From Tunturiibacter empetritectus (GTDB lineage Bacteria > Acidobacteriota > Terriglobia > Terriglobales > Acidobacteriaceae), in the NCBI RefSeq assembly GCF_014201375.1, contig NZ_JACHDZ010000002.1, positions 1-64,000 on the forward strand: DNA of 64,000 nucleotides, given 5' to 3'. The first letter of the stretch is position 1; the number at the start of each line of letters is the position of its first letter. The notes under the pieces were generated by a model. It was not told the DNA's origin. It searched no databases and saw only the letters and a program-made list of their open reading frames with translations. This document shows, piece after piece, positions 45,881 through 54,964 of the stretch. Made by a program: the position numbers and the translations under genes.

Positions 45881-46428
45881 GCCGCGATCAATTCAACTCG
45901 TTTTCCGTTCCAAATATCGCTGAGGAATGGATCGTGACCGGCCAGCTTACGTTTCAACTCCTGATCAACAATCACGGTGTAGTTTACTTCTCGATTCAGG
46001 AGCTTCTCAAGACGGCCTGCCGCGCTCGCAAGCTCGCCCGCCTCAGGCTTACCAACGATCAAAACGTCGATATCACTGGCAGTGTCTTCTTCCCCCTTGG
46101 CGAAGGAACCATAGAGGTAGGCGGCCTGTATTCCCGGAATTTTTCTCAATGCTTCGGAGACCGCTGGAACGACACCAATTGTTCGTTGCAGGATCGTGAA
46201 AACTTCTTTCAGGAGCGGGTATTTCTTGTTAAGGCTGTAATACTTCTGGTTTCCTCGAAGCTCGGATCGGAACAGGCCTTCCTCTTCGAGACGACTCAGT
46301 TCACGGGAGAGGTTCGTGGGATCAACGTGCAGGAGCGCGGCGAGTTCGCGAACGTAATGAGAAGCGGCCCGATTCACCAGATAGTGGGTTAATAGAGCTC
46401 TGCGCAATTTGGACCGGAGAGCAATCAT
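45877..46428 (-). CDS. Winged-HTH minimal nucleotidyltransferase (antitoxin partner)
   Basis: 183 aa. N-terminal winged helix (about 1-75: HYVRELAALLHVDPTNLSRELSRLEEEG in pieces) and a C-terminal MNT-type nucleotidyltransferase domain with GSFAKGEEDTASDIDVLIVG (about 108-127), giving GSxxxG...SDxD metal/nucleotide residues. The fusion of an autoregulatory DNA-binding domain to the MNT fold suggests it represses its own promoter and controls the following HEPN gene, which it overlaps by 4 bp. Just downstream of vsr in map order, in the left part of the conjugative element. Confidence 0.9.
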   Translation of the reverse strand: MIALRSKLRRALLTHYLVNRAASHYVRELAALLHVDPTNLSRELSRLEEEGLFRSELRGNQKYYSLNKKYPLLKEVFTILQRTIGVVPAVSEALRKIPGIQAAYLYGSFAKGEEDTASDIDVLIVGKPEAGELASAAGRLEKLLNREVNYTVIVDQELKRKLAGHDPFLSDIWNGKRVELIAA

Positions 46429-46474
46429 CGCAGTACAATATTACCATGACTGTAGTATAAAAATACTACGATTC

Positions 46475-46723
46475 CTACCCTGCTCTAGCGTGTCGACGAT
46501 GCACGCGCTGGAGTACGCTCTCGGGTATTCTCATCGTCTTATAGGCGCGTTTGAACCGGCTCTCCTCGCTGCCCCATTCGACCACTCCTGGTTCGCCGGT
46601 GAACATCCTGCGGATCGTATTCTCGCTGACACTCCATAGTTTAGCGACTTCGATCACGGAGTAGTGCTTCTCCAGCGCTGGGTCCGGCAGGGAGTATTCC
46701 GACCCGGAGGTGTATGAACCCAT
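46475..46723 (-). CDS. Small excisionase-like HTH protein
   Basis: 82 aa from an ATG with AGGAAGG close upstream; the frame is open for 40 more codons. HYSVIEVAKLWSVSENTIRR (about residues 20-40) is a MerR/excisionase-type helix-turn-helix, followed by a wing-like stretch and RIPESVLQRVHRRH. Such proteins regulate or excise integrative elements. A strong palindrome lies 119 bp upstream of its start. Confidence 0.78.
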   Translation of the reverse strand: MGSYTSGSEYSLPDPALEKHYSVIEVAKLWSVSENTIRRMFTGEPGVVEWGSEESRFKRAYKTMRIPESVLQRVHRRHARAG

Positions 46724-46841
46724 CGCCTTCCTGAACATACGGTCACGGGTATCCGGTCGCATAAACTCTCGGAGACACGATCGTTCTGTCTCAGGACAAG
46801 AGTAGGGCGCAGACGGACGGCTTATCGCGGAAAAAAATTCC

Positions 46842-46868
46842 ACACGGTGTCCAAAATGGACACCGTGT
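46842..46868. promoter_or_regulatory. Operator-like palindrome, site 1
   Basis: ACACGGTGTCCA (46842-46853), AAA, TGGACACCGTGT (46857-46868): perfect 12-bp arms. The core GGTGTCC-N5-GGACACC recurs at 48786. It lies upstream of the small HTH gene and just before the end of the 82-aa gene on the right. Confidence 0.72.
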
Positions 46869-46895
46869 TCGCGTCTTCAAGGGCGCTTTAGAAGC

Positions 46896-47144
46896 TCATC
46901 CCAGGTGTTCCGAAGTGGACAAGACCTCGATTTGGCCGACAACCTTTACTTCTGCGATCTCGAAATCCGAATGACCTGTCCGCATGTAGCAGATAACCTC
47001 TTCCAGAGAAAGGGCCGCAATGCGCAGTGTCCGACCTTCCTTCCCTTGATCGGCGCGCATATGACCCGATACTTCAAATAGTAGAGCTTTCCGCAAAGCT
47101 CTGTCCTCGTCCCGCAGTTCGCTCTGACGTGTCCCTTTGGCCAT
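46896..47144 (-). CDS. Small hypothetical protein
   Basis: 82 aa from an ATG with AAAGGAG nine bases upstream; an in-frame longer version lacks a good site. Sequence features: basic start MAKGTRQSELRDEDRALRK, then FEVSGHMRAD and LRIAALSLEEVICYMRTG. No family recognised. It is divergent from a ribbon-helix-helix-like gene. Confidence 0.55.
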   Translation of the reverse strand: MAKGTRQSELRDEDRALRKALLFEVSGHMRADQGKEGRTLRIAALSLEEVICYMRTGHSDFEIAEVKVVGQIEVLSTSEHLG

Positions 47145-47248
47145 AACACTCCACTCCTTTCGAGATTCCTCCCCTGACCAGTCAACCCGTACAGAACAAC
47201 GTGTGCATAATACCTCCGCTATGGAGTGAAGTAGTACCATAAGGCCTG

Positions 47249-47440
47249 GTGGCCAAAGAGGAACACATTCCTTCCCGGCGCACCGGCAAGACCTCGCTCG
47301 GAGCGAAAGTGTTTTCCTACTACACCCAGGAAGAACGTCGACTGCTGGAGAAGGCGGCAAAGCTGGAACGCCGCAGCCTCAGCAGTTTTGTTGCTCTCGC
47401 CGCGCTCGATCGAGCGCAAAGGATCATTGCCGGCAAGTGA
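47249..47440 (+). CDS. Small ribbon-helix-helix-like protein (DUF1778/TacA-like)
   Basis: 63 aa from a GTG at 47249. The stretch YTQEERRLLEKAAKLERRSL then SSFVALAALDRAQ fits the C-terminal helices of DUF1778-type antitoxins. No GNAT toxin follows: the next frame (47437-47679) has no acetyltransferase features. It may be an orphan antitoxin or a regulator of the element. Confidence 0.6.
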   Translation: MAKEEHIPSRRTGKTSLGAKVFSYYTQEERRLLEKAAKLERRSLSSFVALAALDRAQRIIAGK

Positions 47441-47853
47441 GCGCCTTCAGAAACGGACACCGAGCTTCCGATCTCGTAATGCTACCATTATGCAGTGTTG
47501 AACCAAGCCAATTGCCGATGCTGTGCGGGCAAATGCACTACCGCATCCGGCTGGAGCTGTGTGGCTGTTTCTGTACTTGCTTAGTAACGATCCCCTCTGT
47601 CCTCCGTGTTCTCTCAGGCACCGCGAGAGAAAGACAGGCTGCGCCCAGCGTCGCGAAGATTCTGCTTCGCATGGGCTGACTTCACTCTCAGAATAAACTT
47701 TGTGAGCTTGCCCATGCGCGCCTGCGGGTTTCGGCTCCCCCTAAAGGTCTCCCCCGAAAAAGCATCTTCCCGCCACTGGGAGCAGCCTTCTCTCGCGCCC
47801 TTGCGGGAGCGTGTCCTGAGAGAACACTCCGGGGCCACAAAGGAGATCACAAT
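47441..47853. other. Leader region of the DNA methyltransferase gene
   Basis: 413 bp without a convincing gene. Contains a GC-rich stretch with several short inverted repeats and ends in AAAGGAG before the methyltransferase ATG. The segment near 47800 (GGGAGCGTGTCCTGAG) recalls the leader of ssb at 58950 (AGGAGTGTCCCGAG). Confidence 0.5.
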
Positions 47854-48564
47854 ATGCAAGCGCAAACTTCCATTCAGCATCAGCTCACCAACACCATCAC
47901 GCACGGAAATTGCATCCAGGTAATGCGCGAGATGCCTGCACAGAGCGTCGATTTCATCCTCACCGATCCGCCGTACCTGGTGAACTACCGCGACCGTGAT
48001 GGACGCACCATTCAGAACGATGCGAACGCCGACTGGCTCAAGCCCGCGATGCGGGAAGCATATCGGGTGCTGAAGCAGGACCGCGTAGCCATCATGTTCT
48101 ACGGATGGACGAAGATCGATATGTTCTTCGACGCATGGAAGGCTGCAGGTTTTAAGCCTGTCGGACACCTGGTGTTTCGCAAGACCTATAGCTCGAAGAG
48201 CAGGTTCCTGAGCTATCGCCACGAGCAGGCATATCTGCTGGCGAAGGGCAGACCGCCACTACCGAAGCAGCCACTGGCTGACGTGATCGATATGCCATAC
48301 AGCGGCAACAGGCTGCATCCGACACAGAAACCGGTAGCGGCGCTGGCTCCATTGGTTCGTAGTTTCACGTTGTCCGGCGAACTAGTGCTCGATCCCTTCA
48401 CTGGGAGCGGCTCGACCTGTGCGGCAGCGCTGCTAGCGGGTCGCAGGTACCTTGGCATTGAACTCGATGCTGAGTTCCATGAGGCGGCCTCGCAGAGATT
48501 GGACAGAGTGAATGAGAGGATCGCAAAGCGGTCCTCTCCTGTACTCATTCCCACCTTGCGGTGA
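47854..48564 (+). CDS. DNA methyltransferase (N4-cytosine or N6-adenine, beta group)
   Basis: 236 aa. Catalytic motif DPPY at residues 38-41 comes before the SAM-binding DPFTGSGST (180-188), with HPTQKP (155-160) between them, the order of the beta group. It is small and without an obvious target-recognition domain, like methyltransferases carried by plasmids and phages. No cognate restriction gene is adjacent, so it probably is a solitary methylase that protects the conjugating DNA or serves regulation. The target sequence is unknown. Confidence 0.93.
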   Translation: MQAQTSIQHQLTNTITHGNCIQVMREMPAQSVDFILTDPPYLVNYRDRDGRTIQNDANADWLKPAMREAYRVLKQDRVAIMFYGWTKIDMFFDAWKAAGFKPVGHLVFRKTYSSKSRFLSYRHEQAYLLAKGRPPLPKQPLADVIDMPYSGNRLHPTQKPVAALAPLVRSFTLSGELVLDPFTGSGSTCAAALLAGRRYLGIELDAEFHEAASQRLDRVNERIAKRSSPVLIPTLR

Positions 48565-48908
48565 GTGTACCCGCGTGCCCGTCGCGCCTCAAGGCGAGGC
48601 ATCGCCCTGAGTTGTGATTGTCTCAGCCTTGACCCGCGGCGCGCCCGGGGAGCCTTGCTGATCATCGTGGGAATGAGCATATCCGCGCAGTCTGCGCGGG
48701 AAAGCGAGTGCTTCTAGCCAGATTCTTCCTGATCTATTAGACGTTAGTTTCACCCCATCCCAGCGATTCATTGCGATATTTTCAGGGTGTCCTTTTTGGA
48801 CACCGCGTGGAAAATCTTTCCGCCGAAAGCAGCCCCCATCCGCCATACCTTCGCTCCAGACATTGCAACGGGGAGTGCCCCTCGCCGAAGCGCAAATGAA
48901 AGGAGTCT
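48565..48908. other. Promoter region of the virB operon
   Basis: 344 bp. Contains a hairpin CCGCGCA-GTC-TGCGCGG (48683-48699) without a U-run, and an operator-like palindrome at 48786-48804. It ends in AAAGGAG just before virB2. Otherwise no gene. Confidence 0.6.
48786..48804. promoter_or_regulatory. Operator-like palindrome, site 2
   Basis: GGTGTCC-TTTTT-GGACACC, 7-bp perfect arms with the same core and spacing as site 1 at 46846-46864. Position about 105 bp before virB2 suits repression or activation of the transfer operon. Confidence 0.7.
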
Positions 48909-49238
48909 ATGCAAAACCCTCTTCCCCTCAAACGTCCTCGCTTCCCGTGGATGCGCAAGCATTTCCGAATGCTGGGCATTCCTTCGCTGATGTTCTTTGC
49001 GTCTCTACCCGTTTACGCCCAAGCAACCGGTGGCGACCCGTGGGACAACGCAGTCAACGTTCTTAAAACCGCGTTCACCGGCACGATTGCGACCGGGCTG
49101 TCGCTGGTCGCAATCGTCGTCGGAGGATTGATGTTCGCCTATGGCGAAGGCCAGTCCAAGAAGGCCCTCGCCGGAATCGTCTTCGGTGTTGGTATGGCCA
49201 TCGGCGCAGTCAACTTCATGGCTTGGCTCTTTCCCTGA
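48909..49238 (+). CDS. virB2: VirB2/TrbC conjugative pilin
   Basis: 109 aa. Long signal sequence (about 1-37, ending PVYAQA) then two membrane helices (about 55-78 and 85-106) joined by a short polar loop GEGQSKKALAG, the classic VirB2 pilin plan. The ATG follows AAAGGAG. It opens the transfer operon; virB3 follows. Confidence 0.93.
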   Translation: MQNPLPLKRPRFPWMRKHFRMLGIPSLMFFASLPVYAQATGGDPWDNAVNVLKTAFTGTIATGLSLVAIVVGGLMFAYGEGQSKKALAGIVFGVGMAIGAVNFMAWLFP

Positions 49239-49262
49239 ACAACGGAAGAGAGGAGGTGATCC

Positions 49263-49577
49263 ATGTCCAAGCCAGCGGACGGGAGGATGAGTCCGGTATT
49301 CAAAGCCATGAACCGTCCGCTGACTGTCCTCGGAGCGGAGCGACGGCTGTTCTTCGTCGCTCTGATCTCCGGGGGTGCGATCTTCTCCCTGCTCCATTCC
49401 TTGCTCGGCGGAATCGGCTTGTTTGTCGTGGGCGTCATCGTCGCCCGCATTGCGACGAAGCATGATGTCGAGATTCTGCGCGTGCTCTTCAACTCCGGTA
49501 AGTTTCGCCGCCGATACGACCCCATGAAGTGGGAACCGACCGCAATCACGATCAGGAACCGCAATGCTCAGAGTTGA
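49263..49577 (+). CDS. virB3: VirB3/TrbD inner-membrane component
   Basis: 104 aa with two closely spaced membrane helices (about 28-45 and 47-66) and a polar C-terminus. The N-terminal half carries the family-typical PVFKAMNRPLTVLGAERRLFF. Its C-terminus overlaps the start of virB4 by 14 bp, consistent with tight coupling to the ATPase. Confidence 0.92.
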   Translation: MSKPADGRMSPVFKAMNRPLTVLGAERRLFFVALISGGAIFSLLHSLLGGIGLFVVGVIVARIATKHDVEILRVLFNSGKFRRRYDPMKWEPTAITIRNRNAQS

Positions 49578-52041
49578 CCACATCAAGAAGGATTGGAAGG
49601 AAGCGGGATCGTTCGCCGCGCAGGTGAACCTGTACGGCTTCTGGGACGAGCACTGCTTCCTGACGAAGTCAGGCGACCTCGGTGCGGCTCTGCACATCGG
49701 CGGTATCGACTACGAAAGCCTGGACCGGGCCGGTCGGGACTATGCGGTCAAGCGTCTCGAAGCGGCCTTCCGCTCGCTCGATGATAAGTCCCGTCTCTAT
49801 CAAATTCTTTTCAAACGCAACCGGCCAGCGATTCCACACGCTGAGTATGAAAACCCGCTTGTTCGCGCCGCTGCGGAGCAGCGCAGCAGATTCCTGCAAT
49901 CGAAGGCAGACCGTCTTTACAGCATCGATATTTACTGGGTCGTCATGATCGACGGCAGCTACCAGAAGACCGGCCTGCTGCACGCGCTCGCGCAGTTGCC
50001 AAAGCACCCGCGCTCGTCGCTGCGCGACCTGCACGCCCTCCTCTCCGGAAATAAGGAACGCGCGCTGCTTTATGGACAGATCGAGCGCGACCGGCTGAGA
50101 TTGCAGCAGAAAGTACAGAGTTTGAGTGGGCAGCTCAGCGACCTCACTACGGTCGAGCTGCTAGGGGCGGAGAAGACCTTCCGGCTTGTCCGGCGTCTCG
50201 TCAACTTCCGCCCCTCCAAGATCAATGACGCTCCGCTGTGCGGTGCACGTCATCTCGACTGGCAGGTCTGCGGCTCGGAGCTGGAAGCTCATCGCGGCTA
50301 CCTGCGGATGGACGACGATTATGTCCGCGTCCTCACGTTGAAAGAGCTTCCCGGCGAGACCCGGCCATTGATCCTCAGTGGCCTGCTCGACATACCAGCG
50401 AACTTCCACGTCGTCACCGAATGGCATCCCGTCGATAACGCGAAGGTGCGCAAAGAGATCGCCTCGCGCCGCCGGCACCACCACAATTCGAAGACCAGCT
50501 TCATCTCGAACCTTCAGGACCGGCAGAACACCGCGAAGCAGGACAATCTGGTCGATGACTCGAAAGCCGCCGCCGTCGCGGAGCTGGGGAACGCGCTCAC
50601 CGCGATGGGCCTGGAGGGTAAGAGCTTCGGTGAGTTCACTCTCTCTGTCGTGATCTATGACGAGGACCGAGTAAAGGTTGAGCACGCTGTCGCCGAGTTC
50701 CAAAAGCTCTTCACCCAGCATGATGGACTGCTGTATGAGGAGCATTACAACCTGCTCAATGCGTTCTTCGCGACGGTTCCAGGCAACAAGCAGTTCAACC
50801 TTCGCAAGCAGTGGGCGCTTAACTCCAACTATGCCGACCTGTCGTTTCTCTTTACGGTCGATACCGGCTCCCGCTCGAACCCGCATCTCGAACGCGAGTA
50901 CCTCGCAGTTCTCGAATCGACGCACGGGACGCCGTATTTCCTAAACCTGCACGCGGGCGATGTGGCGCACACGCTGATGCTCGGGGCAACGGGTGCCGGG
51001 AAGAGCTTTGCGGCTTCGACGATTCTTCAGTCCGCGCAGAAGTACGAGCCGCTGACCTTCGTGTTCGACCTCGGAGGCAGCTACGAGGCACTCACCCGCG
51101 CCTTCAACGGGACGTATCTGAACGTCGGCCTCAAGAGTCCGGGCTTCAGCATCAATCCGTTTTCGCTCGAACCCACGCATGAGAGCCTGAACTTTCTCTA
51201 CCTGTTTCTCCGGGTACTCATAGAGTCCGGCGGCCGTTACGAGCTGAGCACCGCCGATGAGAAAGCGCTCTACGTTGCGCTGGAGCGCATCTACAAGCTG
51301 CCCCGTGAGATCAGGACGCTCACCAACTTCGCGTCCATTCTCGGGCCGCTGGGCGAACGGCTGCACCGATGGACCCGGTGCGGATCACAGGGGGCCGGGC
51401 AGTTTGGATACCTCTTCGACAACGTTGACGACACGCTGACGTTCTCCCGCTTCCAAACCTTCAATTTCGATGGCTGGTCGGAGTATCCCGACATTCTGGA
51501 ACCACTGCTGTTTTACGTCCTACAACGGGCGTCCGCGGAGATCGAGAGACCGGAGATCATCGGAACCTTCAAGATCTTTCTGATCGATGAAGGATGGATC
51601 TTTCTTAAGAACAAGATCATCCGCGACTGGATCATTCGCGCCGAGAAGACGTGGCGGAAAAAGAACGCCGCCATGATCCTGGCCACGCAGTCAGTCGTTG
51701 AACTTGCCACCTCCGACATGCTGCACATCATCAACGAGTCCTGCCCGACCAAGATCTTTCTGTCGAATCCGAATATCGATCGCAAGCTGTACGCAGATAC
51801 CTTCCAGTTGAACGACACCCAGCTTGAGCTGCTGGAGTCGTTGGTGCCGAAGCGCGAGCTACTGCTGATCCAGCCGCGCGGCACCAAGAAGCTGGTGCTC
51901 AAAGTCGATGCACTCGGTTACTGGATGGCGACCAATAATGCGCGCGACAACATTCGCAAACAGGATTACTTCACCCGCTTCGGCCCGGAGCAGGGATTGC
52001 TGCGCCTGGCTGAAGACTATCCCAACCCACTTAACACATAA
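49564..52041 (+). CDS. virB4: VirB4/TrbE type IV secretion ATPase
   Basis: 825 aa, normal family length. The N-terminal CagE/VirB4 domain is followed by a P-loop ATPase: Walker A GATGAGKS (about residues 474-481) and Walker B IFLIDEGWIFL (about 671-681), plus the arginine-rich RAEKTWRKKNAAMILATQS segment. It powers pilus assembly and substrate transport at the inner membrane. It overlaps virB3 by 14 bp and is followed 8 bp later by virB9. Confidence 0.96.
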   Translation: MLRVDHIKKDWKEAGSFAAQVNLYGFWDEHCFLTKSGDLGAALHIGGIDYESLDRAGRDYAVKRLEAAFRSLDDKSRLYQILFKRNRPAIPHAEYENPLVRAAAEQRSRFLQSKADRLYSIDIYWVVMIDGSYQKTGLLHALAQLPKHPRSSLRDLHALLSGNKERALLYGQIERDRLRLQQKVQSLSGQLSDLTTVELLGAEKTFRLVRRLVNFRPSKINDAPLCGARHLDWQVCGSELEAHRGYLRMDDDYVRVLTLKELPGETRPLILSGLLDIPANFHVVTEWHPVDNAKVRKEIASRRRHHHNSKTSFISNLQDRQNTAKQDNLVDDSKAAAVAELGNALTAMGLEGKSFGEFTLSVVIYDEDRVKVEHAVAEFQKLFTQHDGLLYEEHYNLLNAFFATVPGNKQFNLRKQWALNSNYADLSFLFTVDTGSRSNPHLEREYLAVLESTHGTPYFLNLHAGDVAHTLMLGATGAGKSFAASTILQSAQKYEPLTFVFDLGGSYEALTRAFNGTYLNVGLKSPGFSINPFSLEPTHESLNFLYLFLRVLIESGGRYELSTADEKALYVALERIYKLPREIRTLTNFASILGPLGERLHRWTRCGSQGAGQFGYLFDNVDDTLTFSRFQTFNFDGWSEYPDILEPLLFYVLQRASAEIERPEIIGTFKIFLIDEGWIFLKNKIIRDWIIRAEKTWRKKNAAMILATQSVVELATSDMLHIINESCPTKIFLSNPNIDRKLYADTFQLNDTQLELLESLVPKRELLLIQPRGTKKLVLKVDALGYWMATNNARDNIRKQDYFTRFGPEQGLLRLAEDYPNPLNT

Positions 52042-52049
52042 GGAGAATC

Positions 52050-52802
52050 ATGCGCCCATCACCCATCGTCCCGCTCTTACTAGGCTTGGCCACGACCGTG
52101 GCCCACGGCCAGCAGACCGCCCGTCTCGTGAAGTACCACGCCAACGACATCGTGAATGTTCGCGCAAAGATGCGCTACACCACGCTGATCGAGCTTCCGA
52201 CAACCGAAAAGATCATGGAGGTCGCTACCGGCGATAAGGACTTCTGGATCATCGACACGGTTGGCAATTACTGCTTCCTGCACCCCGCAAAGGAAGGCAT
52301 TCATTCCAACCTGAACCTCATCACCGACAAGGGCACGGTGTACTCGTTCACGCTTGACGATGTCGAGTCCGGCGATCCCGACCTGAAGGTCGTGATTCAG
52401 CCGTCCGACCCTTCCTCGCTGGCCGCCGCCGACGGCGTAAACAAGATCGTTTCGGGCACCGAGGTAGAAGCCGCGCGCGCCCAGGCGCAGGTCGCACAAA
52501 CCCACGCTGCTGCTGCGGTCGAGCAATTCCGTGCCGACTATCCTACGGCCGCGCTGAAGTTCGATTATGCCTACCACGGCGATAAGCCCTTCGACGTTTC
52601 AGCGATCTACCACGATGACAAGTTCACCTACATCAAGTCGTCGGCCCCTGAGAAGTTTTCCGTTTACGAGCTGAAGGATGGCAAGCCCGACCTCATCACG
52701 TTCCAGTTGAAGGACGGCACTTACGTCCTTCCCACGGTCGTCGACCACGGCTACCTCGAAATCGGGAAGCACAAGCTCGACTTTCAGCGGAAGGCTCGAT
52801 AG
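52050..52802 (+). CDS. virB9: VirB9/TrbG outer-membrane-core protein
   Basis: 250 aa. Signal peptide about 1-20, then the VirB9-family beta domain (VRYTT-like segment read as AKMRYTTLIELP, DFWIIDTVGNYCFLHPAKEG and NLITDKGTVYSFTL). It lines the outer-membrane core complex with VirB10. Ribosome site AAGGAGA. Placed directly after virB4 rather than after virB8 as in standard virB operons. Confidence 0.93.
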   Translation: MRPSPIVPLLLGLATTVAHGQQTARLVKYHANDIVNVRAKMRYTTLIELPTTEKIMEVATGDKDFWIIDTVGNYCFLHPAKEGIHSNLNLITDKGTVYSFTLDDVESGDPDLKVVIQPSDPSSLAAADGVNKIVSGTEVEAARAQAQVAQTHAAAAVEQFRADYPTAALKFDYAYHGDKPFDVSAIYHDDKFTYIKSSAPEKFSVYELKDGKPDLITFQLKDGTYVLPTVVDHGYLEIGKHKLDFQRKAR

Positions 52803-52812
52803 GAGAGGCGCG

Positions 52813-54069
52813 ATGCCAGACGAAAAGCAAATTTCACCAACAGAACAGCAACCGGTGTCACTGCCTCCTGAGAACGCCTCCGGTCTCCGCGACAAGCGCG
52901 CCCAGCCCGAAGGCGTCGTCCCCAAACAGGCGCAGAGCTACGTCATTGCTGGACTAGCCGTGCTCATCCTGATGGCCGTCATGTTCTCGAAGAACCATGC
53001 CCGGCCTGTCGCGAAGGATGTCGTGCCTGCTCCCGTCTCTATGTCCACGGACCTGAACCAGCGGAAGATTCAGGAATTGGAGCAGGACCTGAGCGCGGAC
53101 CAGCGCCAAAGCCAGCAGCAGGCTCAGAGGACGGGTGCTGAGACGTTACAAGCAGGCATGGCGACTAACACCAATCCCGCGCCAGCAGGCGTTGCGCCTC
53201 CTGCTTCGCAGTTGCCGCCGGCTGCGCCGGTCGCAAGTGCCGAGCCACCTCGCGATCCGGTTGCGGACGCGGAACGGGCACTGGCCTTCAAAGCCCGCTT
53301 TGCGTCGAACTTAGTCTCCGCCAACGATGGCGCTTCGCGCCCATTGGCGGAAGCATCGGGCACCAGCGTGGACGCTTCGGCTCGCTCTTCGAGCTTGCCG
53401 CAGGCTCCTGCTGCGCAGGTTGCCATCGCCCCCACAGCCAGCAAACGTGCGCCGGAGGTGAACCTGAACTCCGCGCATGGCCAACCCTTTGCGGTCTTCG
53501 AGGGGACCACCATCGACACGGTTTTGGTCAACCGGCTCGACGGCGAGTTTACGGGACCGGTCAAGGTCATGGTCACCAATCCGGTCTACAGCCAGGATCG
53601 TCAGCACATGCTGATCCCCGAGGGCGCGTTCATCCTCGGCGATATGCAGAAGGTCGCTGGCCTCGGCCAGAAGCGTCTCGCCGTCACCTTCCACCGCCTG
53701 CTGATGCCGGATGGTTACTCCGTCGATCTCGACCAGTTCCACGGTCTCGATCAGGCGGGGTCCACCGGCCTAAAGGACACCGTGAACAACCACTATGTCG
53801 AGATCTTCGGTGCGTCGATTGCCCTCGGCGTCATCGCCGGAGCTGCCCAGTCCTCCAACTCTAACCAAGGTCTCTATCAGTCCGGCTCAGAGGCGTACAA
53901 GTCCGGCGTTGCCTCCAGTCTGTCGCAGTCAAGCACGAACGTGCTCGACCGCTACATCAACATCCCGCCCACAATCACGATCCGCGAGGGTCATCGGATC
54001 AAGGTTTACATCACCCAGGACATGCTCCTGCCCGCATACGAGAACCACGATATGCCAGCAGTGATGTAA
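52813..54069 (+). CDS. virB10: VirB10/TrbI core-channel protein
   Basis: 418 aa. Short cytoplasmic N-terminus, one membrane helix (about 44-61, YVIAGLAVLILMAVMF), a long Gln/Ala/Pro-rich periplasmic linker, then the C-terminal TrbI domain with FAVFEGTTIDTVLVNRLDGE, LIPEGAFILGDMQK and the antenna-type region that ends in PPTITIREGHRIKVYI. It spans both membranes and gates the channel. Follows virB9 by 10 bp. Confidence 0.94.
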   Translation: MPDEKQISPTEQQPVSLPPENASGLRDKRAQPEGVVPKQAQSYVIAGLAVLILMAVMFSKNHARPVAKDVVPAPVSMSTDLNQRKIQELEQDLSADQRQSQQQAQRTGAETLQAGMATNTNPAPAGVAPPASQLPPAAPVASAEPPRDPVADAERALAFKARFASNLVSANDGASRPLAEASGTSVDASARSSSLPQAPAAQVAIAPTASKRAPEVNLNSAHGQPFAVFEGTTIDTVLVNRLDGEFTGPVKVMVTNPVYSQDRQHMLIPEGAFILGDMQKVAGLGQKRLAVTFHRLLMPDGYSVDLDQFHGLDQAGSTGLKDTVNNHYVEIFGASIALGVIAGAAQSSNSNQGLYQSGSEAYKSGVASSLSQSSTNVLDRYINIPPTITIREGHRIKVYITQDMLLPAYENHDMPAVM

Positions 54070-54112
54070 CGCCTCGTCTGCCCTTTCTACCCACCTACAG
54101 CTGCACGGAGGT

Positions 54113-54961
54113 TTGACCATGAAGTCGACTAAGCTGCACGTCCTTTCACTCGCCGTAACCGCTGCGCTCGCGCCCCTGGCGCACGCGCAGTTCGGCTCCG
54201 GCATCGTCTTCGATCCGACACAGAGCGCGCATGCCATCCAGCAGATCACGCAGGCCTCGCAGCTCTACACGACGGCAGTCGCCACCCGCAACCAGGTCGT
54301 CACCATGTACAACCTCGCTTTCCAGATGGCGCAGTTGCCGCAGAATTTGGCCGCGCGGTATCGGGCCGATTGGTCGCAATGGTCCAGCTTGCAGGCCACG
54401 ACGGACACCTACGGTAACACTGCCGCCTTGGTAAACGCTCTGAACTACGGCGCGCTCACCAGTGCTCGGCAGGGCTACAACAGTGCCTATGTGCAGGCGC
54501 AGAGCTACCCGGCAGGAGGCTATTCGTCTCTCGATTCCCGCACCCAGGCGACGGTCGCCAATCAGTACGCGACCTCGGAGCTGGCGCAGACCGCGACGAC
54601 GAACACTCTTGCGACGCTCGGCACGATCCGATCCGACTCCCAGTCGTTCGCCTCGAAGCTCGCCAATCTCGAGTCCGACACCTTCTCCACCGATCCCAAC
54701 CAGCAGACCACGAACGCTTTGCTCGGCAAGATCAACTCAGCCACGCTGCTCCAGATTCACTCCCAGCAGGACACAAATCAACTTCTCACCGCTTCGATCC
54801 AACAGCAGCTTCTCGCCCAAAAGCAGCAGATCGACGCGCAGAACCGCGCTCTCAATAACGTGATTTACTTCCAACAAAACTTCCCGACGACGATGCAGAC
54901 GGTCAACAGTGGCGTCAGCGATTCAATCCGCTCCATCTCCCTCTCGACGACAGGACACTGA
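54113..54961 (+). CDS. virB5: VirB5/TrbJ-like pilus-associated protein
   Basis: 282 aa. Signal peptide about 1-24 (ending AHAQFG). The rest is alpha-helical and Gln/Ala-rich with a long coiled-coil C-terminal part (IQQQLLAQKQQIDAQNRALN); the N-terminal pattern FDPTQSAHAIQQITQASQLY is typical of TrbJ/VirB5. In related systems it sits at the pilus tip. The gene is 43 bp after virB10. Confidence 0.9.
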   Translation: MTMKSTKLHVLSLAVTAALAPLAHAQFGSGIVFDPTQSAHAIQQITQASQLYTTAVATRNQVVTMYNLAFQMAQLPQNLAARYRADWSQWSSLQATTDTYGNTAALVNALNYGALTSARQGYNSAYVQAQSYPAGGYSSLDSRTQATVANQYATSELAQTATTNTLATLGTIRSDSQSFASKLANLESDTFSTDPNQQTTNALLGKINSATLLQIHSQQDTNQLLTASIQQQLLAQKQQIDAQNRALNNVIYFQQNFPTTMQTVNSGVSDSIRSISLSTTGH

Positions 54962-54964
54962 GCC

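Noticed and set aside
46842..46868. LexA/SOS box
   Set aside because: The arms read GGTGTCC/GGACACC and do not fit the LexA consensus types that I know; left as an unknown operator.
47437..47679. 80-aa frame directly after the RHH-like gene as a GNAT toxin
   Set aside because: No acetyl-CoA-binding motif, Cys-rich random composition, and it runs into a GC-rich leader.
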